A DNA stretch of 64,000 nt from Larix kaempferi. Lineage: Eukaryota; Streptophyta; Pinopsida; Pinales; Pinaceae. The DNA is taken from assembly GCA_027924585.1 (NCBI GenBank), contig BSBM01000007.1, positions 10,941,501 through 11,005,500 of the forward strand, written 5' to 3'. The notes beneath the pieces are model-generated. The model saw only the letters and a list, made by a program, of their open reading frames with translations. It searched no databases and was not told the origin of the DNA. Of this stretch, positions 1 through 12,595 are shown one piece after another (positions within the stretch are counted from its first letter, which is position 1; each line of letters opens with the position of its first letter). The position numbers and the translations under genes were made by a program.

Positions 1-2482
1 GCGTTTAGAGCTTCTAACACTGCTTGTTTTTCCTGTAAGATGGTTTGGACCTGCAGCAACTGAGGGTCCTCTTGCAGCGCAGTAAACACTCTAGTTGCTT
101 CATCCAGCAATCTCTGACACTTAGCTATTTTTCTGGATATGTTCTTTGCGACCGCTTTCATTTCTGCTGCTCTAAGCTCAATCTGATTTGGTGGTGTCTT
201 CGGGACATTTTGTGCTTCCAAAGTGGAAATATTATCCTTATAGTCTATCTCCATGTACTTCATTTCATCTTTTAGATCGCTCACTACCGAGCCAATCTTA
301 AGGATAGTGTCTGTGAGCTATGGCTTCTCGTCACACTCTGGTATCTCCGCGCAGACTGAAGTGACAATCTGCTCTATTCTTCTTCTATGATCCTGTTCGC
401 TTTCAAGTGCCTTGGCCTTCTGTGCACTTTCTTCCTGCAATTGTCTATAATTTTCTTGTAAGTCCCGGTGTTGGTTCATAATGACCATATCCCTATCATG
501 TATTTCCTCCACAACCTACAGGTGCAGATTATGTAGGCCTTCGAGGGGTAGCATCGCGATATCAATATCTATGTGCTCTATTCTCTACGTGCTCAAAGCT
601 AATTCATCGTGTGGTAACATTACACTTAGCGAGTCAATTTTGACGATGTGAGGTCTTGGTGCCATGGTTAAAGCCAAGGTATTTGTCTTCAGCTTTGATG
701 TGGCACCAGATCTTCCCTCTGAGTTAGAATCATGAACCAAATATTTTTGGACTTGTTCCATCTTTGTTGCTATGCCTTGCAACGTTGTGAGATTCTCTTT
801 AAGACTTACTTGAATCTCCTCATTCTTGCTGTCTTTGAGAGCAAGCGCCTCATCTAGATATTGGCTTACTCTGATCGCGATGAAATCATAATCATCATTG
901 TGGAGCTTCATCTCTGATGGATCCTTTGTTGCTTTCTACTTCTTCTTCGCTCCTTTCTCCTGCACAGAGCTTCCAAGCTCCTTCCTTTTTCCTGCTGGCG
1001 ACTCTTCAACAATCGTTGTTGGTATTGGATTACTTTCATCCGAGTCACTGTCGATGACCATTAGTCCTTCGAATTTCCATTCATCTAGCCATCTCTTCAT
1101 GATGAGGTCGATATCCCTTTGAACCATTCTGGATTCTTTTTCTGTGCCTTTGCTGAAATATAAATAGAATGCATGTCAGCTCAAAAATTCAAAGTGCGAA
1201 TATACTTGGATGTTACGTCTTTGGATATGCGCGGTGTCCGAACAATGAAATCACATAGCTGCTCATAGTATGTAAGGAATACTTGATTTGAAGCACGCTA
1301 TCATTCTGGTAGAATATTTTCCCAGAGATTCGCATATCTGGTTCCCCAATAGTCATTGATGTTAGTAGTGAGACCAACATAATGCCTTGGCTCCTTCCAG
1401 CCCACAAAGTCAATCAAAACCATCAACCAACTGTAATGGAAAGCAATGCCATTGACCTGATTTTCATGGACATCCTCCAAAAACTCGTTCAGTAAATATT
1501 GACACTAGTTGAATCGGCCTCCCCACGCTGCCTTCACATCGAGGTGAATTGCTCCTGCTGGTACTTCTGTTACTCATGTCTTCTACAAGATTTTTCCTGT
1601 GAGAAATTGTTCTACAAATCTTGTAGTGTCATCTTTCAAATCATCTGTGACCAACCCTCTTTTTACTTTGGGAATCTGATATGCCTCCTTCATCTGTGCG
1701 GCGATTTCCTTGTCTATGGTTTTGCCATCAAAGAATCTCTTAGGGTCATATCCTCGCTTTCTTAACCCCGTGATTCGATGGATTAGGTCTATATTGAGGT
1801 CAACATTTCTGTCAAACCAAAGGTAACCTTGGTGTGTGCGCGATATCAGTGTGTGCACCACCGCATTCAGTTCTAGACTTCTGTCGAAGTGCGAAAGCTG
1901 CATCAGGTTTAGAAGCCATGTCTCTATGACTTCAGATATCTAGCTCTGTGCTACCAGCAACGTGTTATTCTTCACATCCATCTTCCTACACATATATTTG
2001 TCAGGTTGAAACTGCGGGCATTTCAGCTCATCCGGATCCTTCTGCATTTGAGGTAAGTCGTAGTCTTCGAACTTACAGTCTGCGAGCTTACCCAACAGAT
2101 TTGCTTCTGGTTTTACATGTTTGGATATGGGCAGAAGTGGTATCTCATACTTGGAATTTCTAGCAAGATTTACGACCGGTGCATCCGCTGCCTGCAATGA
2201 AATATACTCTAGGGTTAAGGTTAATGGTATCTCTCTGTCCTCTGGTGGAACTTCTGGTAGCTTGGAGCCCATTACCTTCACCTTTACTTTCTCAGATATG
2301 GGTTCCTTACCCTTGCTTTAAATTTGTGCAGAATGTTGTGGTGATCGGCGTGAACCCTGGCCTTATTCTATGACGACCTTCTTGGCAGGGGTTCTCATCA
2401 ACCCTTCAATATCGGTTTGTTTAAAATCCCTCACAGCTTTCTCGACTGTGGATTCTTTCTCAAGTGTGGAATCGTCAGACAT
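1..2482 (-). pseudogene. Element A ORF3 (env-position accessory gene), decayed and cut by window edge
   Basis: This reading frame starts at an ATG at 2482 (protein begins MSDDSTLEKES) and runs left to the window edge. Segments at 2281-1940, 1903-1583, 1127-936, 911-585, 512-318 and then to base 1 align in order with ORF3 of element D. The stretch VDLNIDLIHRITGLRKRG matches VDISIDLVHQITRLNKRG of D and resembles a plant mobile domain core. The C-terminal third is rich in Glu, Lys, Gln and Leu and is probably a coiled coil. Several nonsense codons and one net frameshift (between about 1580 and 1130) make it a pseudogene. The function is unknown; the position between pol and the 3' LTR is that of env-like genes. 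Confidence 0.7.
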
Positions 2483-2603
2483 TCACTGGAACTTGCTCTG
2501 TGGATTGAAGAAATTACTTAGCACTTACTATAAACAGACTGAGACTATGGTGTGCTGAAAGATTTGAAGGTTTTGGTAACGCCCCCGAGTCCAGTGTTGA
2601 CGG

Positions 2604-2611
2604 TATTTATA
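2604..2611 (-). promoter_or_regulatory. TATA box (TATAAATA) upstream of ORF3 of element A
   Basis: On the minus strand the sequence reads CCTATAAATACC, a strong plant TATA box, 122-129 bp upstream of the ORF3 ATG at 2482. Element D has the same octamer 120-127 bp upstream of its ORF3 ATG. Conserved spacing in two diverged copies suggests an internal promoter for ORF3, separate from the LTR promoter. This is inference; no transcript is visible from the sequence. Confidence 0.6.
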
Positions 2612-3190
2612 GGCACAGTTAGGCTTATCCGCACCCATAAACAGCTAGATAAACATTAATGGTTATGCCCGTTGGGAAAATCCACTGGGGGTTTCAGTGC
2701 TTTCCTTCATTAACTGCTTCAGAACAACTAATTTTGCGTTAAATGCTTAAGCGACGTCGGCAAAATCACTGTATAACGGCTAGTTTTCAATTCTAATGGC
2801 TATTTTGAAGTGTTGCATCGAACTGTGTGGACTGATGTCACCACTCACAGCATGGTGAACTGCACGGTGATACTTTTCTTAGTACTTGTCTTCATGTCCG
2901 TCCTATTTCTTTTGATCTGTGTGGCTGCCTTTTGAACTTCGCAACTGCGTTGGATCTACTTCTCTTTTCTTTTTTTTTTGCTTGCGCAACTTCACTTCTC
3001 TACTAGTGCTACGCGGCTAGTGCATTCTTTCCATCAAATTAGCGTATCGGACCAAAATGTGTACAGACTCTGCTCAATTTCTAGTGCCCAATTTCAACTG
3101 TACTTAACCCTTAGAATTTTCTTCTCTTCTAATCACTGAGGGTTCTGTGAAGTAGGACTATCCTTATAGGTTTTTAGTCTACTTCCATTC
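2612..3190 (-). other. Pol-to-ORF3 spacer of element A
   Basis: No gene is seen here. On the minus strand it contains a purine tract (plus-strand pyrimidines at 2961-2979) followed by GCGCAA-type sequence. The same arrangement occurs at 45511-45550 in element D. The spacer leads into the TATA box at 2604-2611. Confidence 0.5.
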
Positions 3191-3616
3191 ACTAGACCTG
3201 GTAATTTGTCTCTGCGCCACCCTTAGTAATATGCATAACAGTATATGGGCCAATCTAATGCATTTTAAATTTTCCTGGAATTTTCATGAACTTGCTATCA
3301 TACAGGAGGACAAGGTCTCCTACCTAGAATATTTTGTGCTTGATATGGCGATCATGCCATGCTTTTTCTCTGCCCTTCTGCACTTGATGGTGAAATCCTG
3401 CGATGAAGCGATCCTCTTCCAAGCCAACCAAGTGTAGAAGCTTTTCTTGCAATGTTTCTTCATCAACCATGTCTGTGAATGCAACGATCCTTAAGCTTGG
3501 TACAATGTACTCCATAGGCATCACAACTTCTTGTCCGTAGACCAATCTGAAGGGTGTATGGACAGTCAACTTCTTCAAGTTGTTATGTAAGCCCATAAGA
3601 CAGCTGGAATGTGCAT
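3191..3616 (-). pseudogene. Integrase C-terminal part of element A
   Basis: The frame from 3596 to 3324 encodes the integrase segment after the DDE core, with [20 protein letters not shown] and [20 protein letters not shown]. It is closely similar to 46141-45794 of element D. Reading continues after a stop into VGDLVLLYDSKFMKIPGKF, the integrase C-terminal beta-barrel region, down to about 3195. The N-terminal and DDE parts are missing here. The upstream piece of the same gene lies at 38729-39787, so the gene is split by about 35 kb of inserted DNA. About 165 bp of integrase is in neither piece. Confidence 0.8.
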
Positions 3617-3619
3617 ATC

Positions 3620-6600
3620 TGTCACCTACCCAAATTTTGAGACTATTTATTTTATTGCAAAAACATTATATTAAATTATAATTACAAAGTTTTGTAATTA
3701 TGACCAAATATTGGTCAAGGATGATTGTAATTACTGATTATTATTATTTAATAAATTAAAACAAGAGACAAACATTCAAGGGTACTGTTAAATGAGTGTT
3801 CACTGACCCACTAGGAGGAATGGAAGCTGTTCGAAGGCATGGGACAGATGTCAGCATTTGCACTCCACCACTAGCTATTGGTATGGGACAACTACCCCTA
3901 AATTTGTGGCATTATCCCCCAGGTGGGTGGAAGAGAGATGATGGCTCATTAATGACCAGGTTAACCACTAAAAGGCCTAGGCAGCCTAGATAAGGCAATT
4001 CGAATTGAGCAGGTAGCTCTACATTTTTTCTACATAAATAATTCCTCAAGTGTATCAGGTGATCACTGAGAGATTCGAATAGGGAGGCTAAGTGGAAGTG
4101 CATTGTGAGGCTGCTGAAATATTCTGAGAGGATAACCAGAGGTGTTAGTGTAGGTCTCTTTGACTGCTAAGTCTATATGACTGGATGAACTACTTTGCTA
4201 CTGCAATGGGTTGACCTAAAACTTCTACAGATTCTTCTTCCTAGTGGTTCAGTGAACAGGCTCGGGGGTCTTAAGGAAAGTAATTTGGATGTCTTCAGGA
4301 ATAGGTTGGGTGGAATAGACTCCTTGGGTTGTTTGTTTCTCCTATAGTCAATCAGGTTTGCTGTTCTGTCTTATTGTTTACAGTTAAATGATTTTCTGCA
4401 TTGTAGATTTATTAGATACAGTTATACAGAAGAAACTGTTTCAATTTCTGACTTAAAGATGATATGGTTTAAGGATGGTTAAGTAAATAAGATGAATGAT
4501 TAAAATATTTTATGTATTTTTCCCATACTATTTTCTATATAGTACTCTAGTACAAAAAAGCAGAATTAATATAGATGAAAGAAGGGCGAAATGCCAAGTG
4601 ATTAAATATAGTAAAACTATGAGGGATTCTTTTAAATTCTTCCATTTCAACTATATGTCTAAAACTCAGGAAATAGAACAACATATGATAAATAGATGTA
4701 CACCATTTCCTCTACTTAATGATTAAAGAAAAACACTTTATTTCTGCACAGATCTGGATCTTCAAAATTAACTCTATCTATTTTCGAATGATAATACTAT
4801 GCATCCATTATTATAAATCCAATCGTTTCAGGCATTTTGTATTCTAGAATTTTTAACAGCTGCAATTATTCTTATATACAGAGTTGTTACTTACAAACAA
4901 AAAATAGACACTTATTCTTCTCATCCCTAAGTATTACTATTTTATTGTAGTACTCATTTCTCATATTCTGATTTAGTACCAACTACAATCATTAAATTTA
5001 AACACATTCACTATAGATAGAATCCTAACTCTGTACTATTGTTATTTTTAACTTTATTTTGCAAAATCCTTCAACATAGTATCAAAACCCTAAATAGGGA
5101 AAACAAATCATTACCGTTTCCAGATAGATTACAATTTTATACTCAAATATCATGGGAGACTTACAAAAACTTTAAATGAAAACAAAACATAGAATTACTT
5201 AAACACTAGATCTTAGTTCCAAGTTGATGAAATAAGAACATGGAGTTGGCTCTCAGCCACTAACCAAACATTAATATAGTCTTTTGTTAACGTAGACAAA
5301 AACTACCAAATGAAACATATAGGGTAGGGTTTCGACTGTTGGAGCCAGAATCGAACCCTGTAGCATTTAGCCATCGTAAACACATAACAGTTCAAGTTTT
5401 ACAGCATCATCTTCCAAACTCAAATTTAAAGACAATACGAGCATAGGGTATAACTGTCAAGAAGTATGTAAACTACAGCTCTCAGCCGAAGACAAATTTT
5501 TTTTTTCTAACCAAATTATCAACTTATACAAACAAAATTCCATTTCAATATTCAAACAAAGTTATAAACATTAACACCAGACTTTCCAGGTTTTGTAGAA
5601 ACGAGTTAACCCTCGGCTCTCGGTTATTTTAACATTTATCAAATCAATGACAGAGTTTACATTGAAAACCCTTCAAGGTTTCTAAACCACATAGGGTTCA
5701 TTCCTCTAAACAACCACATCGTAAAATGAGTTCACAATCATTTTTAAATGTCGCAGCAAACACTTCTGAGCCGAATATCGACATAAACTAAGGAGTTATC
5801 CTCTTACAATATTGTTCAAAATGAATTTTAAACTCGGCCATTACCCATGTCAGGGATAGAAATCCCAACTCTCGTCAAACTGTAAACATGAGCCAAATCA
5901 TGCCAAAAGAGAACCTACGAGGGAGGAACCACCGAGGCTTACCAAGTAAGTGGAGCAACAGTAATCCACCAAGCTTTCAAACTCTGTAAATTATTGACGA
6001 AGATTGCACCTACCACAAAAACCTACAAGCGGTCAAACAAGAAACTATAGAGAAGAATATCGTTGCTTAAAGATAGTATTAACATTTTAATATGGAGACA
6101 TTACCTGTGTGATGTAGCTTCGAGTAAGAGACACCTTAACAAAACCAGACTAACGAAGCCATCTACCTAGCACATTGAAGAGGGTTTCGTCATGAGTATA
6201 ATGGCATATCCTTGCTTGGAAATGGAATACAGTTCAGAAATATTCCATTATAAACCCTGAAGAACTACTCTCTTAACATCCTTAACTACTGCAAACACTA
6301 ACAAAAGACTCGGCTTCTTGATATAATCACCTGTATCAGGTTAACACTCAACAGGTCGCGGTTTCGAGTCTTGGAACTCCTAAAATCAAAACCCTAGAGT
6401 TTCTTGGCCTGTCAGCCTCTCCACAGGACTTTTCCCAACACATTGAATGGCAAAAGAAAATGATAACCGTGTAAAATGTAGTGTTGATTAGGGTTCCTTG
6501 TTCAAAGTCCAAAATATGTGAAATCAACGACGGAGGTGAAGCCAACAAGGCACGTTGAAATTCGGGCAACAACTACACTTAATGCTATATTAATTGCCCC

Positions 6601-7313
6601 CTCCACCAGGACGCCAACTCACTGAACTAAGGGTCAAAACAGTGTACAGCTCGACATTTCAAAACATTCGAGTTTTACTATCATGTGATCCATAACCTCA
6701 TGGATAGCCACGATGGCATCCAATGGGTTTTCCACTCATGAAGTAGGTAGGAGAATTAATTTCAAGTTTGGTTTGGACAGACCGCCAGCTTGTAAACCAT
6801 TCCAATTAACACCCGGTCATATCACCTGTCAGTGCGAAGACTCAAGGTTATATCATATAAGTTCATATCATATACAAAGTGTTAATTTTTACCATACATA
6901 GGTTATATTCATAATGTATATTGTTTTTCTCAAAATGCCAAAGATCGTATGCTCAATCTACATATATGCTATATCATTTCATTTGATTAGGGTCGCATTC
7001 TAATAGGGTTGATACTTAAGGTATAGTCTAGGTTTCATATTGTGCACGATATAATGCTTGTTCATGTCAAAATAGCATAAACATTACATTCAAAAGATTT
7101 CACATAATGTTGCAAATTCAAAATGATATTATCGTATTTTGATAATAACATTTGTTATATTAGAATAATTTTTATAAATTATGAATAAACTATTATAGTT
7201 ATTTTGATAACTTCAAGTGAATCCATGTGTACATTGGAATCTAGCACTTAAACTAAAACTTATAGTGTAAGTTTAATACATAGAACATTACTATTCCTTG
7301 CATTTGGCAAAAT
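3620..7313 (+). repeat. First part of the 5' LTR of element C (interrupted by element B)
   Basis: This 3.7 kb AT-rich stretch has no convincing gene. It begins TGTCACCTACCC immediately after element A sequence. The other end of the same LTR is inferred at 33726-34253, which ends GGGATGTTACA just before the primer-binding site of C. The two ends are nearly inverted copies of each other, as expected for one LTR. Removing element B gives an LTR of about 4.2 kb, long but within the range of plant gypsy LTRs. No second LTR copy is in the window to confirm this, and smaller insertions inside it cannot be excluded. Confidence 0.5.
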
Positions 7314-8238
7314 TGTGTTGGAGAAAACTCACTATGGCTTGGGGTATACCACAATAGACAGATGAATACCATAAATCAACTCAATTCTCAAAACTATGCT
7401 ATATAAATGACAATGCTAAGATAAGGAAGAAGATAACCAACCTTGACCCAAACGTTTGATGTAGATCCACATTGGAGCTTTTCAATCCATGCACTTGAAT
7501 CTACAAATTAGTCTTGACAACCAATATACAACAAGTACATATAATACATAAACAACATTAACATCATCAATAGAAATTGTCCATGATATAACAAGTAAAT
7601 GCAACCCAATGTAAGATAAACAACATTTACACCATTAATGGACGAGAATATGAGTATTTCTTTTAATAAACAAGAAGAAGTACAAAGTGATACGACCTCT
7701 TGCCAGCAACCAATCTGACCCAAGATCTGGATCAATCCACTTGTGCCTCCACCACTTCAATCCTCCATGAATGGAAAACTCAAACTAGATAGGAGTTTGG
7801 AAGGTGAACATAAAGGGTTCACAACTACAGGGATCAATGAGTGTAGACTCAATATAGGGCAAAAATCCACTAGAGTTATCTTGATCTTCTTTCTCCTCCC
7901 GTCCATAAGCCATATGTACTCAATATATAGTCCTCTCAAAGGTAAGTGAAAGGACACATCGAGACGTTACTTGGGCAGATGGAGAGCCAAAGGTCACCCA
8001 ATGACCGCTTTTTGGGAGTAAAAAGTAATAAACTAGTGATTTTTACCATTTTACTTGATACCCGTGGGCTATAGTGATGCAACTCGCGAGTACTCTTGCT
8101 ATAATGATGCAACAAGTGGGTCAGAGGAAAAATGAGGAAAATATGTCTTAAGGATACAAAGTGAATCTGAGTTAGTGAAATGGATCCTATAGGCCAAAGA
8201 ATGCTGATGATCACAAGGTGGAAGATTACATTGTAACA
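7314..8238 (-). repeat. 3' LTR of element B
   Basis: It starts TGTGTTGGAG and ends TTGTAACA on the plus strand, so it has TG...CA ends in either reading. It is about 95% alike by eye to 32800-33725. The minus strand carries a TATATATT motif at 7922-7929 like the 5' LTR. Confidence 0.9.
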
Positions 8239-8250
8239 GAGCCCCCCTAA
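8239..8250 (-). other. Polypurine tract of element B
   Basis: On the minus strand TTAGGGGGGCTC lies directly before the 3' LTR start TGTTACAA. This is the expected place for the plus-strand primer of reverse transcription. Confidence 0.6.
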
Positions 8251-10518
8251 TGTGTGAGGTCAGAGACTGATGCTACGATGGCCGAAATACATTATAAAAC
8301 TCAGAAGTGGAGTGATGGAGACACAAGTAGAAAGAGGGCCTCACTCGTCATAATACAATAGTATCCTACAATACATGTTGGTAGTACAACAATCTGATAC
8401 AATGGCCATGAATAGGCAGTACATAGTGAATACATGTCATAAGTGATCATAGCCATGATTCCTCTACAGTAAGATATGGTCTCCTGCTAAAAAGGAAACA
8501 ACTGGTGCAAACTGAAGGTACAAACTGCTGATATCTGAGAGGTGATATCTCAGATGTAAAGTCAAAGTCATAAGCAACATATTGAATGCCACTATTTCCT
8601 AGGGTCTTCTACACAAGTCTTCGACGGTGCAAGTCCCATCAAGTGAATAAAGGAGTTGGGGTCGAACCTGATGTGACATCGTCTGATTACCGGTCAATGA
8701 TGTATACCATTAACATACGCCAGATAACCCACTAATAATGAAAATGGGCATCAAGGCACATAGCACAATCATCCGAGTGTGAATAAAGGAGTTGAAGTCG
8801 AACACTAGGATGAATCCATCTATCAGGGGACATTGATGTATTCCCAAAACTCTCGACGGTGAGAGAACCTGCCACTAATGACTGCAAGCCTCAAGGTACT
8901 CAACTGAACTCTAAGCCTCAAGTCCCAGAATAAATGGGTTGAAGTTGAGGGAATGAGACTCGCTGGAAGGAAGGCATTAAGGCATCCCCCATCAACCAGC
9001 ACAAGGTACCAGCTACGCTGAAATATTTGGAAGAACTCAGGTGAAACAGACTAACTCAATAAGGATGGCTGACATGCAATAGTCAAGAGATCTGAGGAGT
9101 GGCCGACACTGGTTTAGGACTTCCTTTGAACAAGAGCATGAGAAGATGGATAGAATCAGGCAGCATAGACTTGACATAAACTGTGCAATGTAGGAGGCAT
9201 TACAAAGGTATCCATAATGACTGGAAGTTTAACCAATCGGTGGAGAAAACTGAGAAACAAGTACAGCTCCTAAGGTCCAACTATAGTCCCGACTCATAAT
9301 TTACGGAGTGGAATGAATGCTTTGTTCAAAGGCGACAGAACAACTTCCAACAAGATGTAGTAACCATAATCCCATCCGGCTTTTTGGAATATTTGATTTT
9401 TTTTGTCTTTTTCATATTTGGGAAAAGCTTGAAAAAGAATAAAATTACTTATAGTACAACAAGTGAGGGAACAAGTGTCAAATAGCGAGCAGACTAGTTC
9501 CAAGCAGTGGAACATACCTATGATCAATGCAAGGAAGTGCATGCAGGATGTGGACACTCGGGGGGGTGTTCCCCCAGGGTCAAAGGGTCATCAAATTGTG
9601 AAGGGAAAATATAAGCTCTACAGGGCTCGATAGGGAAAAGTGCTCAGGCACCAGGCTAACAACTGAGTAAGCGGGAGCCGACACAAGGCTCACGCGGCAA
9701 GCAGGATGATGCAATGCAATCACAACATGATATAACTGAGGGGAGGCCTTAAGGGAGATGGCCAGCATAAGACAAAGTAGAGTATGAGTCTTTATCGCAA
9801 TGTCATGGCGTAACTACAAAGGACTCCCAATATTAAGGACAAACAATGGCAAGGGCACCAGAATGCACAAAGGGGTTCTAACTAGGGTACCCATGTTCGA
9901 AAAATCCCTACCGCCGCATAATGACACTTCTATAGTAGTGTGAAGGTTCTGTGTCAGTTACGAAGCGGGGTTGCACCTAGGGTTTATGAAAATGGTCAAC
10001 AGGTCAAATGCATAATGCACATGGAAATGGAATCTAACCTATATGCCAGGTGTAAAACATACCTGCCGCAGGTGTGAAATGGTCCAGAACAACTTTCGTC
10101 GAAGAAATCTGATTAAAAAATACTACTCCAAGACATTATATTAGTCCATAATGGCACAAAACGGTAAAAACTATACATAAGTGGGTCCTGAAAATTATAA
10201 ATAGTAATAAAAAATTACAATTTACAATTCATTTTTACTATTCACCCATTTGGAGCTTTGTGGTTAGTTTTCACCTGAAAGTTCAGTTGCCGATTCTGGG
10301 AGCTAGGAGCGACCGTTCATCAAACCACTTGGAGCAGGTTGGTAGTCTCATCCATACTTTTCATTTCAATGCTTTCATTTTGATTTTCAGTAGTGGGATT
10401 TTTTGTTTGGCTAAGCCCTAAATGGCTTCGGCGCTACCCGTGGGCTGTAGCTTTGTGGGTCGTGGGTAGGGCACAAAATGCGCAGTCAATGCAAAGGTTA
10501 ACCGCGGGTACCCGCACC
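8251..10518. other. Non-coding 3' region of element B
   Basis: No coding region is supported on either strand over 2.3 kb. It lies between the polypurine tract and the promoter of the antisense gene. Several phrases near 8640-8960 recur loosely (for example AATAAAGGAGTTG at two places), suggesting degenerate internal repeats. Confidence 0.5.
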
Positions 10519-10528
10519 TATATATAAA
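10519..10528 (+). promoter_or_regulatory. TATA box of the antisense gene in element B
   Basis: TATATATAAA occurs on the plus strand 53-62 bp upstream of the ATG at 10581. The direction is opposite to transcription of B from its own LTR. The position would give a very short 5' leader. Confidence 0.55.
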
Positions 10529-10580
10529 TTAGCCCATGGGTACAACCATGTAGTTGGTGTTTTAAAAGAATTTGACTAAA

Positions 10581-11823
10581 ATGCTTGTTTTTCTTCACTC
10601 CAGGATGGTTCTAGAGTGGAGGGAGAGGGAGCATGACCAAGTTGAGGAGGCCGTGCGCAATGATGTGCAAGCACAGCAGGCATTGCAAGCATGTGGGTTG
10701 TACAAATTCTGGAGTATAGGGGGTTTGAGGGCCCAAAACCTATTACTCCAGCGCTTGATCGACTATTGGGATGTTGATGCACAAAACTTCAATCTCAATG
10801 GGAAAATCCTCACACTGGAAGTGGACGACATCTACTTCATTACCGGTTTGTCTCGTCGGGGTGAGGGGGCTAGTCTTCGGTCTCGTACTGTGGGTGGTGG
10901 GATCACTGTCCTTGAATACATAGCGTGGTATTTCCCCGCAAACACATGCACGGTGGGAAGTCAGGTGCCCATCAATGACATAATGAATCTGAGCATGAAG
11001 ATCATTGTGGCTACCTTAGTGCGGATCACTGGATCCAAAGCTCTGCACCAGGCATACAGGCCGGTGATGTTCTATGCATCACAATGCATGCAGCCTATAG
11101 TGTTTGACTGGTGTACCACAATGTTGGGGTCTATGAAGACCCAACTGATAGAATGCAAAGAAGGGAAGGCCAAAAAATTCGGGTATGGGAATATCCTATC
11201 CAGCTTCTTCTTTGAGAGGGTTTCGGGGCTTAGTCCGAGGGTGGATGTCCCTCCTCATAGTCTCCGGGATCCAGCCTTGATCCAGTGGTATGAGATATTG
11301 ACATGACAGGGTGGTGTCCATCTAGCATCACCATATACCGAGGAGTTCTTATGCTGGTGGGACCGGTAGGTCATTGCCATAGAGGACTACCCTTATGCAG
11401 GGATAGACTTCTGCCAGGATAGGGACATGCCACTCCCACCAGACGCAGCGTTCGGAGACATTGGTGAGTACACTTTTTGGATTTTTTGTGTATTAAATTT
11501 TAATGGATTTTTTATTATAGATGTAAATGCAAAAATATTTTTGGCGGTAGTATCATATGCTAATGGTTAATTGTTTGCTGGCAGACAAAGGCCTAGTGAG
11601 ACCTGATGGCTTCCTGAGACATGGTCGTCGAGGCAGGGGTGAGGAGGCAGGCGATGCTGCAGCAGGACACACTCTACAGACTTTGCGATGCAACCTCACA
11701 TGGATGGTTGCTAGGGTTCCATAGATAGAGGTAGCGAGACTACCTGAGGCCATGCAACGCCAAGTAGTGGGTGTTCTGGGTGAGTGGGTGCGGCTACTGC
11801 AGCGGGTAGCCAATGCAGTTTAG
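10581..11823 (+). pseudogene. Antisense plant-mobile-domain-like gene with one intron, carried by element B
   Basis: Exon 1 (10581-11463) and exon 2 (11585-11823) join in one frame across an intron with GTGAGT donor and TGGCAG acceptor, phase 1. The protein has KILTLEVDDIYFITGLSRRG, close to the core of the plant mobile domain found in MAIN-like proteins and some transposases. It later has FDWCTTMLGSMKTQL and a C-terminal part rich in Arg and Gly. Three nonsense codons (11304-11306, 11367-11369, 11722-11724) make it a pseudogene. An alternative start is the ATG at 10605, after a possible acceptor TTCACTCCAG. The gene runs against the pol genes of B, so an intron would not be spliced out of the genomic RNA. 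Extra antisense ORFs are known in plant gypsy elements; the function is unknown. Confidence 0.7.
11464..11584 (+). other. Spliceosomal intron of the antisense gene
   Basis: This 121 bp AT-rich segment starts GTGAGTACAC and ends TTTGCTGGCAG. The frame is open on both sides and in the same phase when it is removed (…DAAFGDI then DKGLVRPDGF). It contains in-frame stops if retained. Confidence 0.65.
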
Positions 11824-12595
11824 TATTTCTACGAGACACATCCTGTCAGGGCGATAACTAGGCCTCCTTGTAGAGAGTAGATATCTCAGGATCTCATTTT
11901 TTTATCGATATGTATATTTTTGAGGGCTACGGGCTCTATTTTTGTATGACACTACCATTTTTTGACATATTTATATATATGAAATTTCGGTTCTATGGTT
12001 CTACTATATGTGTGTATGTACAAATGTATGAATGTATTCTTATATTTATGTGCTTCATGATGAAAGTGACAAATGCCAATCTAATACATAGTTAGCGTAT
12101 GCATCATATATATGATTAACACTTCTCGGAACATGTATGTATGTAATTGAAACAAAATATCGTTCCAAGAGTCTTATCCTTAGGAATTTCCGTTGTAGCG
12201 TAGGATCTCGCACACGGTACTGCCCATTCAGCTGAGACACGACTAGTTGTGAATCCAGGAGGACTTCTAAAGACTAGACGCCATGGGAAATGGAATCGCA
12301 AAGTAGCTCAATGACGACACTATACTGAGCCACATTGTTAGATGTAGGACCAAGACAAGCACCTCCTGAGGACACAACTAGGTGTTCAGGTGAGAAAATA
12401 ACCCAGGAAGTAGAAGCAAGCTACTGCATATGATGGCTAGCAACATCTGCAAACCCTAAGAACGTAGGAAACTCTCCTGACATCTGTCAATCAAATAGAA
12501 GCTAATCAGCAGACCCAAAAACCAAAAAGAAATCTAAACTATGTACAAAAGCAACTATACAATAGTATACAAAAGTATCAGCCTGAACCATAGGT
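11824..12595. other. Spacer between antisense gene and pol end of element B
   Basis: Nothing coding is supported. The two genes converge on this 0.8 kb AT-rich segment, which probably holds the 3' ends of both transcripts. Confidence 0.4.

Larger units (their letters stand above)
1..3619 (-). mobile_element. Element A, 3' part: Ty3/gypsy retrotransposon (integrase end plus ORF3)
   Basis: This is the right-to-left 3' portion of a Ty3/gypsy element, running from the integrase C-terminal half at 3616 through a pol-ORF3 spacer to an ORF3 that leaves the window at base 1. It is the same family as element D (39788-49570), with matching integrase, spacer and ORF3 in the same order. Homology to D stops abruptly at about 3619, exactly where a sequence beginning TGTCACC starts, and resumes near 38724. 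A is therefore read as the outer host split by later insertions. Its 3' LTR lies to the left of the window and its gag and RT lie beyond the right edge. Confidence 0.8.

Noticed and set aside
5330-5370. tRNA-like B box (GGTTCGATTC on the minus strand)
   Set aside because: No A box at the proper distance, no cloverleaf, and no SINE-like poly-A tail or target duplication nearby.
7743-8214. Short open frames repeated at 33229-33646
   Set aside because: They recur only because both lie in the LTRs of element B, and they are not maintained with start and stop in both.
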